DNA of 64,000 nt from the NCBI GenBank assembly GCA_039619475.1, contig CM077115.1, positions 144,402,274 through 144,466,273 on the forward strand, given 5' to 3'. The DNA comes from Icerya purchasi. Lineage: Eukaryota; Arthropoda; Insecta; Hemiptera; Monophlebidae. Every line of letters starts with the position of its first letter. Positions within the stretch are counted from its first letter, which is position 1. Positions 1 to 10,905 of this stretch are shown in pieces. A program made the position numbers and the translations under genes. Under the pieces are notes generated by a model, which worked only from the letters and a program-made list of their open reading frames with translations, was not told where the DNA came from and searched no databases.

Positions 1-1207
1 ATTTTACTAGATTCGAAAATACCGGGTTTGGGTTGTTTCCTTCTTCATTTTTTTTTTATATAAATTAATAAACAATTGAAAAAAGCGGCATTCAATTTGT
101 TATTTTTAAAATTATTTCTAGCCTTAGAAATCTTCTTTATACACACATATATATATATATATATTATTTACTTTTTTTGTGGATGCGTCAATTATGAATT
201 AATTAACGAGCGAAATTTTTGAACGTGAAGCAGCGGAATTCGAACCAAGTCCTAAAACCCTGTTACCTAAACAATTTCACTACAGTGGAATTGCTTTTCG
301 AATAAATTTTTTATTTCTTATATTTAGCTTCGGTGCCGAATTATTTACATATCTATATGTGTATATAGGTATATATTATATATATATTTTGCATAATATC
401 ATTAAATAAGAATTGATATTTTCATTTTTGATAATTTCCACACACTTATGAATAATGCTATTATAAGAAAAAAATTCTTGTGTTAAATTTCAAGAAAATA
501 AGACGCTCTCTGAATCTTCTACTAATATAAATAAATAAATATCTCCCTTCGTTATCGTATTATAAATTTATTAAAACGGGAAACGTACACACACTCGCTT
601 ATCAAACATTTGCGGCATGACAACATTCAAGAAAATCCCCCACACATACCTGAGTGTTTTAATAACACATTTCATTCCATACAAGCCGTTAGGTTTTGAC
701 CGATAATTATACAAAATTAAATTCTCTAATTTATATGCTATAGTAATGATATATAATTTATATTTAATTTTGCGTATGTCTCTCTGTATTATTATCATCA
801 GTCAAAAATTCGGGCAGGAGGAAATATACCTCTAATGATTATCTAAAAAGGGTATTAAAATTATAAAAATGCAGTATTCACACTTTTTCCAACTATTTAT
901 CAGCAGATGTTTAATATAAAAACCTAAACCAAATGATAAAACAAATAAATAATATTTACGTTTTTTTTTTTTTTAACATCTCCGTGAAATATAACTCTGT
1001 GCCGCCAGGCATTCAACAGACGGAATGTCCTCACAGAGAAAAGTTCCACCCCGGAAGAAAAATCAGAGTTATCAATTGGTATCTATGTGCGATGGTTTAT
1101 GTGTAACTCTATATTCATGCATGGATTTTAGGCAAAAGCCACTGACGGGGGGGCTTTGTCCAATAATCTAATTTCTTTCGTGCGCGGAACTTTCTCGAAG
1201 GATTTGA
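1..1207. other. AT-rich intergenic DNA, no gene seen
   Basis: I see no coding signature, RNA gene or recognisable transposon here. The stretch holds short TA/CA tracts (about 145-166 and 345-385) and homopolymer T runs. Open frames are short and of random composition. Confidence 0.6.
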
Positions 1208-1413
1208 GATATCAATAACTTAGTATTTGCCGATAATTTTAATATATGTCAATAACATTGGTACCTACGCCGATAATTTTAGGACATTAATAACATTAGT
1301 ATATACCGATAATTTTAAGATATATTATTATCATTGGTATCTATGGCGATAATTTTAGGAGATTAACAACACTAGTATGCCGATAATTTGAGGACAGCAA
1401 TAACATTAGTATC
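1208..1413 (+). repeat. Degenerate tandem minisatellite, about 34-40 bp units
   Basis: Five consecutive units begin with GCCGATAATTTT or a close variant near 1229, 1269, 1305, 1345 and 1379, giving spacings of 40, 36, 40 and 34 bp. Most units continue with an AGGACATTAATAACATTAGTAT-like segment (here in variant forms). The units differ by substitutions and small indels, so the array is old. A weaker half unit (CAATAATTTTAGGATTCC) follows near 1440-1470. No protein frame runs through it. Confidence 0.75.
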
Positions 1414-2640
1414 GTCAATAATACTAGTAAGCTGATCATGTTCAATAATTTTAGGATTCCAATAATTTTAGTATTTGTTAGTAAGTTTAGAAGGCTTATA
1501 ATTCTTGAACGGCGGTGATTTTTTGGGACCCAATAATTTCGAAATTCTATGGTGAATTTCGGTAGACCGCCAAATACTTTTCGAGGAAAATTAAAAAGAT
1601 CATACGTACATTTTAATTTTATTTAAAGTTGCAAAAACGCACTAAGTTGCGATAATCGTCGACCGCAATTTCGTAACGTAAAGAAAACTGGTAAAATAGG
1701 GAATAATAAATAAATCTAAGCAAATATCCCCTTAGCTGCGGTCAGGAGAATTAATGTGCAAAAAGAATTTTTAAATTTTACTTGGTGGATTTTTGCTAAT
1801 TTAAAGAGTAGGGGTATTATATCGAGTTTGAAAAAAAAACAAAAAAAACAACAAATTTCACACAATTAAAATAGAATAAATTTCTATCGTCCGCTTGTTA
1901 AATAAATATAATTATAGATGCACTTTATATACCACAAAAAAAAAAAATGTATGGGGTAGACTATATTTCGGTCTAAGAGAAGCCTTTGCCTGCAAAAAAG
2001 GCGCGTAATATATATGTATTAGTGTCGGCGCCGCTTTCAGATGTATTTAGTATAACTCCGAAGGGAGGGGGGGCGTTATGTTTTCTAATAATATTCAACT
2101 TTGACTTCTTTTTTTTAAATTCACGCTGAAAAAATCGTTTTTTTTTTGTTTTTTTTCTTTTTAAATTGGAACACCAACGATTTTACGAGAAAAAAAAAGT
2201 AAACCATCGACGTGTTCTTCGCGGTCTAACAAAATTTTCTTACATCGTTTTTCCGCTGCAAAAATTCTTCCCCGATAACTTTTGTTTATCTTCCGATTAT
2301 TTTTATTATTAATTATTGATTTTTCAAGTAGCGGTAAATTAAGAACTAAAAAAAAACAAAAAGAAAAACAGAAAAAAAGACAAAAAAAACAAAAACTACT
2401 TACACTTCTGAATTTCGATCGGCAAAGTATGTTTCGATAGACGCGAAAAATCGATTTTCAAAACGCGAGCAGGTTCACACAGTCACTAAAGATCGAAAAT
2501 AAAACAAAATCGACAGTAAATTTTAAAATTCGAAAAAAAAGATTCAAAAAAAAAAAAAAAAAAAAGATCCGAAAAATCAAATAAAATCGTGAAATATCTT
2601 TATTTTTATCGAAAGGAAGAAAGAAAAAAAATCGAAAATA
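1414..2640. other. AT-rich intergenic DNA with poly-A/T tracts
   Basis: No gene or transposon domain is visible. The stretch is rich in A and T homopolymers (around 1830-1850, 2130-2160, 2345-2395 and 2545-2565). It ends abruptly at the CpG-rich island that starts near 2641. Confidence 0.55.
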
Positions 2641-3120
2641 TTGGACGCCGACGGTCGATTATTTAAAAACGAGAACGCATACATAAATACAGTTCACACT
2701 AACTTGGACGATAAGTGCCGCTGCTCGGCCCGTTCGCGTCCTCGCAAGATGACAAGCAGCGCGCATCGTGTTCTCGAGGCAGCGCGCGATCGCGACACCA
2801 GCGCCATCTGGCGGCGTTCCGGGCCCAACCAAACGACGAAGAGGGATGATACCGGCGACTAATGGCGTTCCAGCAATTTTGCCATCCAGCGAAAAGTGGG
2901 CGGAGCTTCGCACGGCGCCGCACCACTCGGCGGGACCGTCGCCGGATCGACCGCAGTAGCTCCTCCCCTTGCTTGTCGCCCGCGAGTAAATTCTCGCACG
3001 CGTTCGCAGTTTTTGCGCCGGCCCGTTACGTATCGGCGAGATAATCCAGATTTTTGGAGTTTCGCCGTGTGTCTTTCTCTCGCTCGAGCACCAGTTTAAG
3101 ATGGGTGAAGATAGACTCAC
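2641..3120. promoter_or_regulatory. CpG-rich island, candidate promoter or regulatory element
   Basis: Base composition changes sharply from A/T homopolymers to dense CpG (many GCG, CGC and CGG triplets) at about 2641 and falls back after about 3120. The island holds a GC-box-like AGTGGGCGGAGC near 2893-2905, its pyrimidine-rich counterpart CTCCTCCCC near 2960-2970, and a CTCF-like motif (2800-2814). Overlapping open frames of 60-188 codons exist on both strands, but several frames are open at once, as expected of CpG-rich DNA, so I do not call a CDS. A non-coding first exon or promoter of a gene outside the window is the simplest reading; a distal regulatory element is the alternative. Confidence 0.5.
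2800..2814 (-). promoter_or_regulatory. CTCF-like binding motif
   Basis: The minus strand reads CCGCCAGATGGCGCT, which fits the published CTCF core (CCASYAGRKGGCRSY) at 14 of 15 positions; only the third base differs. It lies inside the CpG-rich island, a plausible place for an insulator protein. Binding is inferred from the motif only. Confidence 0.4.
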
Positions 3121-3121
3121 G

Positions 3122-3147
3122 CACGCACACACACACACACACACACT
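3122..3147 (+). repeat. (CA)n microsatellite
   Basis: About eleven CA dinucleotides follow directly on the CpG-rich island. Confidence 0.9.
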
Positions 3148-3152
3148 TACAC

Positions 3153-5866
3153 CGACACACAATCGCATATTTATGCGCTCTGTTATTTCGCTGACGTTCC
3201 TAAAAGAGTCGCTGTACACTCGCAACGGGGGTTGTCGCTCAGCTAAGCATCCTCCGCGCTATGAAGTCAAAAAGCGACAAAAATCGCGGAAGCATTTTTT
3301 CGATTTAACCTATATATCTAGAGTTTGATTCGCCCTCTCTCGTTCGTCGGCGACAAATTACACTTCGTTCACGAGACAACTCTCTCTTTACCTGTCGCCG
3401 AGTTATCGTGCCGAGGTATTTCTATAATATTTCATCTGCTAAAATCACCTAACGCGCTTGACTCAGCGTATTATATATATCCACGATTCGTAAACAGTGT
3501 GGTTTATTTATTTTGTTTTTGGCTTTTTTCATTTCCTTTTTTTTTCCAACCCGGACACTTCTGAAATTAATGTTCCGCATACGGGACGTGTAATTTTCGG
3601 AAATTAAGTCGACCACCTCTGCTGCTGTCAATAAAAAGATCGACTCTACGAAATACTCTGTTGTTTTTGATTTTCATGCCAGAGTTGAAATATTTTTAAT
3701 TTCCATACCTGTGAGAAAGGTAGCAGAAGTAAACAGGGCATTTCGAAGAAAAACACTTAATCCGTTTCTATTAATAGAATTTGTTTTCGCTGTATTTAAA
3801 GCTCGTTGCAATTTTTTCTTTCTCCTTCGACGTTGAACTGATGAGCTTAAAAAAGTCAAAATCGTCGTCGAAGGTCATTTTAGAAGGATCTTTATGGTTT
3901 TTTTGTTTTTTTTTGTTTTGGAAAATTTCGTTGTTATTTCCACATATACATGCGTTGAGGTTAAAATGACTTGTCTTTTGTGTTAAGTAGCTGGACATAG
4001 ACTTTATGTGATGATATTTATCGTATTAATTCGATGCACGACTTATGTGTACTCCTCGCATTGTTATAGAATGAAATGGAACACAAATCGCGAGAAATTC
4101 TTTATAAATTAAAACAATAAACATTATTTTTTTGAATACATGAAATTTTTTGTTTCGTTTTATTTATTTAATAATCCGATTACTCGCAGGATGAGTAGAA
4201 AATGTTACACGTGATTAGAATGGAGCAAAATTTATAAACTATATCGATCACAAGTAAAAAGAACAATTTAAAAGAAGGTACAGTGTTCTAAAACTATTGC
4301 AAAGACTTGTTGGTGTAAATTCTTCGCGGGGATATAAATATTATAATCTCTCGAACAACGATGGCCGTAATGAATTTTTAAAACATTTATACGGCAGAAG
4401 TTTAATCTCTCGACGATCTTCGGTGTGTAGCACACTTAAAAATAAACAGATCGCGGTCAACTCGCCATTTTTAGACTATATTCAGGCCGAAAATTTTTCG
4501 TATTTCACTGTCTCAACAATCACACTTCGGCGCAGTGATAATTGTATTTTTTTTTTTTTTTTAATTTAAATATTCGATTTTTGAGAAAGAAAAAACATTA
4601 AGTAGAATCCGATAGTTGTTTTACTTTTTTTTCTTTTTGGAAATTACACGAAAATCACACTTTTATATCATTAAGCTGTTTGCCATTTTTCACAACAAGC
4701 GTTTGTTGCGTAAACTAAATGTATAACGTGAACGGTTTATTTATCATTATTATTATCGTTAACATTAAGCGGCCCATGGCCCCTGCTAACTCCGGCTAAT
4801 CAACCCTGTGCAATACTCCCGTGTTGATATACTAATAGGTATAATTAAGATTTTCAAATAATTCAATTATTTTTAGAAATTTGATTCATATCGGAATAAT
4901 TATTTTTTAAATTCTTGAACCAATCGCAATGTATAAAATTAACCGGGAAAATCACTGAAAAGAGATTATTATTATTATTTAAAATATCGTTTTAGTTTTT
5001 GTTTTTTTTTTTTTTTTTATTAGCACCTTATTGACAAATATTTTAAAATGAAAATTAAATAAGTTGTTATAAATTTAGATTTTTTCTGGGAACTTAATTG
5101 GATTTTTGCTCGGTTTTTATAGAGTTCTTTTTGATATATTTGTAAACCTATATTTGTCGTGAATGTTATGACATGCTACGTATGTGTGGCATGGCGCCGT
5201 TATTGCGCCTACAATAACACCTTCGTTAGTGTAACGTAATTTTGATAATAAATTTCTTTCTAGAAATTATAACTAACGGTGAATTATGAGAGAGTTTTTA
5301 GGGTTGAAACCTCTCCCGAAACGTAGGCATCCCTAAATGTATTCGTGGTCTTTATAATAATAGCACATAAGAATAAAACGAATATACTAGCACGCTTCGT
5401 TATGATAAAGTTTCAGTTTAAAAAATAAAAAATTTGTGACTTTATTGAAAATTCTCTCCGAAAATTACACCAGTCATTAACCGACTTCGGAAAAAAAAAA
5501 AAGGAAAATACATATTCGTCGTCTATGTTTTTTTTTTTATGTTTATTCGCGTACCATGTGTATGGAGATGACCGACCCTGATGATTCTCTTTGTTCATTC
5601 GAAAGTTCATGCGGTCGTACCATGTGAGTGTAATCATCGGTAAACACAGATAGTACCTACTCGGCAGTCATTCGGATCTTAAAGAAAGAGGAGTGTCTCT
5701 TTAGATAATTTCTTTTGTTTAATAATACAAACAGAAGCGACTAACACGTAAAATATTATCAATATTAAAAAATTAAAGTATTATTAATGATTATTATCGC
5801 GGATATTGTCGCACTTTTAAAAAAGTTGATTCTTATTTAAATACTATTCTAAAAAAACGTGAAACA
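3153..5866. other. Unrecognised, mostly AT-rich DNA
   Basis: No gene is supported. The open frames (up to 90 codons) lack domain features and are rich in F, K, N and S, as random AT-rich DNA would be. Near 5476-5500 the sequence reads ACCGACTTCGG followed by poly-A; its complement ends in GAAGTCGGTTAA and so resembles the 3' terminus of the dispersed repeat seen at 6683-6705, in the opposite orientation. Confidence 0.5.
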
Positions 5867-6304
5867 TAAAATGCTTTTTTTCAAAAAATAAATATCGATA
5901 CTTGAAGGTTTATTATAAAAATTTTTAAAAAATGCACTAAAAAGTAAAAAATAATTACTCCCGATAAAATATATATATATATCACAGTGATATAACACTT
6001 AAGTGGTGATATCGTAATTCTTCTACAACATTAATACTTAGAGTTGGAATTAAATTCATGTTAGGAACAATTTAATCAACATTTAATGCAGTTTTTAATT
6101 ATTCTTTTAATATTTAATATAATTCCAACTACAAAAAATTAATGTTGTATAAGAATTACGATATCACCACTTACGTTATATCACTCTGATATATAGATAT
6201 ATTTTCTTATCGGGAGTAATTATTTTTTACTTTTTAGTGCATTTTTAAATTTGTATAATAAACCTTCAAGTATCGATATTTATTTTTTGTAAAAAAGCAT
6301 TTTA
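5867..6304. mobile_element. Palindromic MITE with ~185-bp inverted arms (family M1)
   Basis: The left arm (about 5867-6051) is the near-perfect reverse complement of the right arm (about 6119-6304), with a loop of roughly 65 bp. Landmarks paired across the arms are TAAAATGC/GCATTTTA at the outer ends, ATCGATACTTGAAGGTTTAT, TAATTACTCCCGATA and GTGATATCGTAATTC. No coding capacity is present, so this is a non-autonomous DNA element. A right-arm relative occurs at 43419-43612. An extra ACTTTTTAGTGCATTTTT copy just outside the right arm (6308-6328) repeats an internal segment. Confidence 0.85.
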
Positions 6305-6711
6305 GTTTTTACTTTTTAGTGCATTTTTATTCAATTAAATTAAAACATTTATTTCCACGGTGTGAAAACATCAAAAGCTACATTTCCATGGTAATTTGGC
6401 AAATTTATAGTATTTTATTAAGTCAAAAATCTAATCCGACGGCGAAAACAATCATGAATGAAAAGCATCCAAAAAGCTTCAATCTCCCGCATTATTAAGG
6501 ATAACTCAAAAACTATCGGTCAGACCTTGATCAAATTTAAATGGGACCACATGACAAACACCACCTTTCAAATAAAAGAAGAATCATCAAAATCGGTTCA
6601 TCTAGAAGAAAGTTCTGTGGTAACACACATAAAAAAAATAAATAAAAAAAAAAAAAAATACAGTCGAATTGAATACCTTCTCCTTTTTTGAAGTCGGTTA
6701 AAAATGTGTTT
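6305..6711 (+). repeat. Dispersed repeat with GAAGTCGGTT-type terminus
   Basis: Blocks in order are GCTACATTTCCATGGTAATT near 6375-6400, a CATCAAAATCGGTTCATC segment near 6588-6602, GGTAACACACATAAAAAA, and a terminus TTCTCCTTTTTTGAAGTCGG followed by TTAAAA near 6683-6705. The same blocks in the same order follow the related M1 arm at 43743-44050, and a third unit lies at 44055-44300. Endings of this type are common in insect interspersed repeats, but I cannot assign a superfamily here. The 77-codon frame within it looks fortuitous. Confidence 0.65.
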
Positions 6712-6851
6712 TACTTTTAAAAAAATACCGACATTTAAAAATTTACTATAAAAATTTAATAAACACACGCTGAAAAATAATAATTATACCCAATAATAAA
6801 AATTAAATAAAAACGCATTAAAAGTTTTAAGAAGATAAAATATATGCTATG

Positions 6852-7094
6852 CAGTGAAATATGCCTTACAGAAGGGGATATAATGATTATTCTTAAACAA
6901 CACTGATAGCCTAATTAGCGTAGGCGGCGGCACGGAAACTACAAATTACAATAATTAAAAACTGCATTAAATATTTTCATTAAATTGTTTCTAGATATTT
7001 GTGATTTCCGTGCCGCTGTTTACGCTAATTAAGGTATCAATGTTGTTTAAGAATAATCATTATGTTCCTTCTCCCCGTTGAGGTATATTTTACT
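6852..7094. mobile_element. Palindromic MITE (family M2)
   Basis: Left arm 6852-6943 and right arm about 7000-7094 are inverted copies. Paired landmarks are ACAGAAGGGGATATAATGAT with its counterpart, TTCTTAAACAACA, CCTAATTAGCGTA and CGGCACGGAAA. The loop is about 57 bp and there is no ORF. A single related arm lies at 14626-14700, and the arm also shares a TTAAGGTATCAGTGTTGT-type block with 43425-43445, so M1 and M2 may be subfamilies. Confidence 0.8.
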
Positions 7095-7489
7095 GTGAAA
7101 CGAGAGTGATCTTTTTATCAGATTTTTCACTTCTTTTATTACATTTTTTTTTAGTAAATCTCGAAGTCGATATTTTAGTATTTCATTACACTTTTCTGGT
7201 ACTTTTACGGCCATTTCACACGGAAGCAGTTACGTCAGGTCCAATTTCGTTTATTTGATTAAATCGATAAAGTTTTTAAAGGTATGTATAAACAAATTTC
7301 GTTCCGTACCGCCGAAGCAATCGCATCCAGTCGAAAGAAAGGACTTCCAACATGTTGATCATCGCCTAAACTAATAAAATTGCTCGAATTTAAGGTTACT
7401 ATTTATTTTTTTAGCGAGAAATTCTTGTCGCGTATTTATTATAATTCTAAAATCGTCCGGCAGATCATACTGAAGAAACGAATTTTATG
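7095..7489. other. Unrecognised AT-rich DNA
   Basis: Nothing recognisable apart from short A/T tracts, between a MITE and a LINE 3' end. Confidence 0.5.
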
Positions 7490-7740
7490 ACCTTTTTCAT
7501 TTTTTTTTTCGGACACATCAACAAAGAACCTTTTCCCCCAGCAGCAATAAAATACTGATTCGATCAGAAAAGTCAGAAAAAAGGAACCAGATAATAGACC
7601 GGGAAAGAAATGGTAGGGTGTAAGTGGCGTAATCAGGACCAGGAAGTCTAAGATGTAACAAATGAGAATAAAGAATGGCCCGCTCGGTTGAGAGTATGGA
7701 CATTCAAAGATCATGTGGTGCGTATTAGCTTCATAATTTG
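7490..7740 (-). mobile_element. RNase H-type LINE (family A), 3' terminal fragment
   Basis: Read on the minus strand, an open frame begins with HHMIFECPYSQPSGPF, matching the Cys/His C-terminal stretch (H-x-x-F-x-CP) that closes ORF2 in RNase H-bearing non-LTR retrotransposons. It continues into a 3' UTR ending GTTGATGTGTCCG plus a poly-A run (plus-strand poly-T at 7499-7510). Family A copies at 15.2, 37.7 and 57.9 kb end with the same GTTGAnGnGnCC-(A)n pattern. Only the last few hundred bases are present, a typical 5' truncation. Confidence 0.6.
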
Positions 7741-10073
7741 GATAAAGATGACAGTTTTTTTTTGTTTTTTTTTTTTGTTTTTTTTTTATTATTTTATTTT
7801 AAAAATAAGCTGTAGGTCTCATAGGGCTGAAATGCCCCTTATATGAGTGCCCAACACTCTTATCAACGTTTATTAAACAAAGATATAAATTACAAAAATT
7901 ACAACTATTTTAACTTATTAAATAAATAACAATACTAATAAACCTACCATAATATTTACATAAGAGTATAGGTATTATAATAATGCATAACATATAGAGA
8001 GAGTTAAATTATAATACGATTAAGACGCAAACGAATTATGGATATCATAGTGGAATTTCGTAGAATAAGAAAGTCATAAAACCAAGGGTAGGCAGGTAGA
8101 TTCGGCTGGATGATCAGATAGAAGGAATGATTAAAATGCGATACTTCGAAATAAATATCGCGTAAATAACGTACGGAAAATAATGGCGGAAGAATTTTTC
8201 TATTTTAAGATCGTTTTTTAAACGCACTGTATTTAACAAATTTAAGGGACTCTTTCAAAAAAAGCTTCTTTGTGCTCTAAAGAACACTCGTTCTTTATTG
8301 ACCGCGTGGAATGACACGTTTTTTCCGTTTTCTCAATCGACCAATAATGAATAATTTTAAATTACCAGCATAATTACAAAAGAAAAAAAAAAAAAAAAAA
8401 AATTATTTATAAGATGTATTATTGCAAAAATAAGAATAATGTAAAAACTAACTGATCCAGCGTGATAAAAACTTCATTTGTTCATTTGACTTAAGGTGGC
8501 TGATTTGACTCAACGGGGGGGCTTCGTGTTTCTCTTGGGGTATTTCCTTCCTTTCTTCGTTCCGATAATCTTCACCATAATTTAGTTGTATTTTAATCAT
8601 ACTCTACTGCGTTCTTTTTTTCTCTGATATTTTGCATCAGTTACATTAGCTTGACGGTCGTGTGAAATCGCGGGGCTTGTTCTGATTACACTTTTTATTC
8701 CAAAAAAATTAAATTGGCTCTCCTTCCGAGTATACAATGATCAGATATTTTTGGATAGTTGTGACACATGTGTGTATTGAAACTTGTTGCTAAATATCAG
8801 CCGGGCACCTGTTATGAAGAATAGTATATTTAAGGGTAGATGTTGGTTCAGACGCTTCCTTAATGGTCCTCGACGACATCGCGTCAGAACATTCCGTATA
8901 GCTCTAGTGGTTAAACAGAAATTAACGCTTTCCTCATCATCTTCTGCTACCATATGCAGATTATAAATCAGCAAGGATTGAAGTCAAACTCAGTGTCTGC
9001 AAGAAGTTAACCTGTATCTGACAATGAGAGAGGAGTGTGAACCCCTTTCTCCCTACGACCCAACTGAGCACTGCTAACAATATGCAAAGAATTTTCATGG
9101 TTCATATTAGAATCAAAATCGCAATTTTTGGTAGTCATCACATGAACATCAACAAAACCATTTAACGCGTCGAACGCGTTTACACAGCCCATCATCAAAA
9201 ACAAAAACCAACGATTCTTAATCGTTAAAAACCAGGGTCGACTTTAGCTCTTATTGATTGTAGGGATTTATTGACGATGCCAAAGTTGTGTAAATGATGG
9301 TGGTGTAGAAAATTGTAATGCAGAAGGTGTGACATAGTGTTAATGTAACTTTGAGCATTTACAGAAAATGGTTGTAGTGTAACAGTAACAAGGATCTAAG
9401 TTTTGGATACCTAGTCACACCTGCATGGGAATTCCTTCCTCCTATTAATGCACACCTATGTGAATGTGTATGCATTGGTTAGTATGACGCAGGTGTACAT
9501 TAATTGGATGCGTCCATGGGTGTAACGTCACAATTTAGAAGAAGTAAAAGTTACTCCACATACATATACATACGCATGCAGTATTACCCTGTCCTCTGTG
9601 TTGTAACCTACATTTTCCTCCTACTAAAGTTAACCGTTTTTTTTTTTTTGTTTTTTTTTTTGTTACATGAAAGCTATAAAATCTTTGAATAATTGCTTTA
9701 TCACACTTTAAAAATCCGGTTTGGCAATAACCAAATAATTTTGGATATAACATCATACTAAATTAAATAAAAAAAAGAGAAATAAAGATAGTTGTAATGC
9801 AAATTCTTTTCCATTTTGATTGTAAACATCAAATTATTCTCCATGAATAGACACTGATTAAACCTAGTTATACTGAAAGGAATGGTAACAGAAAACTCTG
9901 GTCCCCATTGCCATTATTTCCTTTCTAAAAATTGAAACCTTTGCAATCAGAATTTTATGACAAACAAGAAATTAATTTAAAACTCGATAAATGCCAGTAT
10001 CACTAGCAGTATTCTAAAAATCAGACATTTTAATCGTGATTTACCATTCTTTCTAGGCGCTAGTGTATTAAGC
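7741..10073. other. Unrecognised DNA, no gene supported
   Basis: The stretch contains poly-T tracts (7757-7800, 9635-9662) and a poly-A tract (8382-8401). Frames of up to 77 codons (for example 8741-8974, minus) show no domain, and an overlapping frame on the opposite strand is equally open. I see no transposon termini. Confidence 0.5.
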
Positions 10074-10901
10074 TGTAATGTGTCCATTACATGGTTTCGA
10101 AGAAATTGTGTAAAAAATAAAAATAAAATAATAAAAACAGAATAATTGGTGAGAGTGTGAATGTGTGAACGAATGACATCCTGTTGTCGGTGGGACCAGC
10201 CAATCACCATCCTGCAGGAAACAAAAAGAATCTACCTGATCCGGCCATGTCTGGCGGTCATGGTCGGGAAGGCAGTCGAAATTTTGGGAAATTGGAGAGA
10301 AGTTTTTAGCGAAAAAGGCAGTTGCGGTCTGACAGTCAGTTAGTTGCTTTTCTATCGTCACTCAGCTGTGTCTTTTACCTCCGAGGAGTTCATGTTATAT
10401 ACGTCTGCTAGAATAACCGAAATTTTTTTACCTATCGTTCTTTAAAGTGTTCGGTCTAGTATGTAACAGTGACCGGAAATCGTTAATAACGAAAATTGTC
10501 TAGTTCGAGAAAAACTTAAACGAATCACGGAATCCAAACATAAAGGCCCGACTATTGCAATTCACCAGCCGATCAACAAACCGCCATTTCACGGACCACG
10601 GACCACCGCCAGCAACAGTGTTACATACAATTTTATATTATATTTAATTAATTGTGTATATTATTTCGTTGTCGTACCCTTAAATTAATCGTGTGTTTTT
10701 CAGCGGTCGACTGGTAAAGAAAGATAGGTGGTGTCCCGTTTATGTAATATAGTGTTTATTTCCAAAATTCAGAACGTTAAGTTATTCAAATTGTTAGATA
10801 GATTAAAAATTTAGACAAAAACAAAAATAAAGAAAATCCACGAGCATAAAACCTCGTGGTTGGCATCCTTGAGGATCGAAGGAACGACGAGAACCGTTAC
10901 A
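10074..10901 (+). mobile_element. Solo LTR, 828 bp, with 4-bp target duplication
   Basis: The sequence starts TGTAATGTGTCCATTACAT and ends CCGTTACA, so the ends form the short inverted repeat TGTAA/TTACA with canonical TG...CA. It is flanked by AAGC on both sides (10070-10073 and 10902-10905), a 4-bp target duplication typical of Ty3/gypsy-type integration. It is a diverged relative of the LTRs at 24484-32023. Shared blocks include the first 20 bp, TTTTTCAGCGGTCGAC near 10699-10713, and a U5 hairpin (CCACGAG at 10838-10844 pairing with CTCGTGG at 10853-10859) followed by TTGGCATCC. No internal region is present, so it arose by LTR-LTR recombination. Confidence 0.88.
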
Positions 10902-10905
10902 AAGC

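Noticed and set aside
2659..3225. 188-codon minus-strand frame across the CpG island as a protein-coding exon
   Set aside because: Several overlapping frames on both strands are open at once because CpG-rich DNA has few stops. Part of the frame is the CA/GT microsatellite translated as a Val-Cys run. No domain is recognisable.
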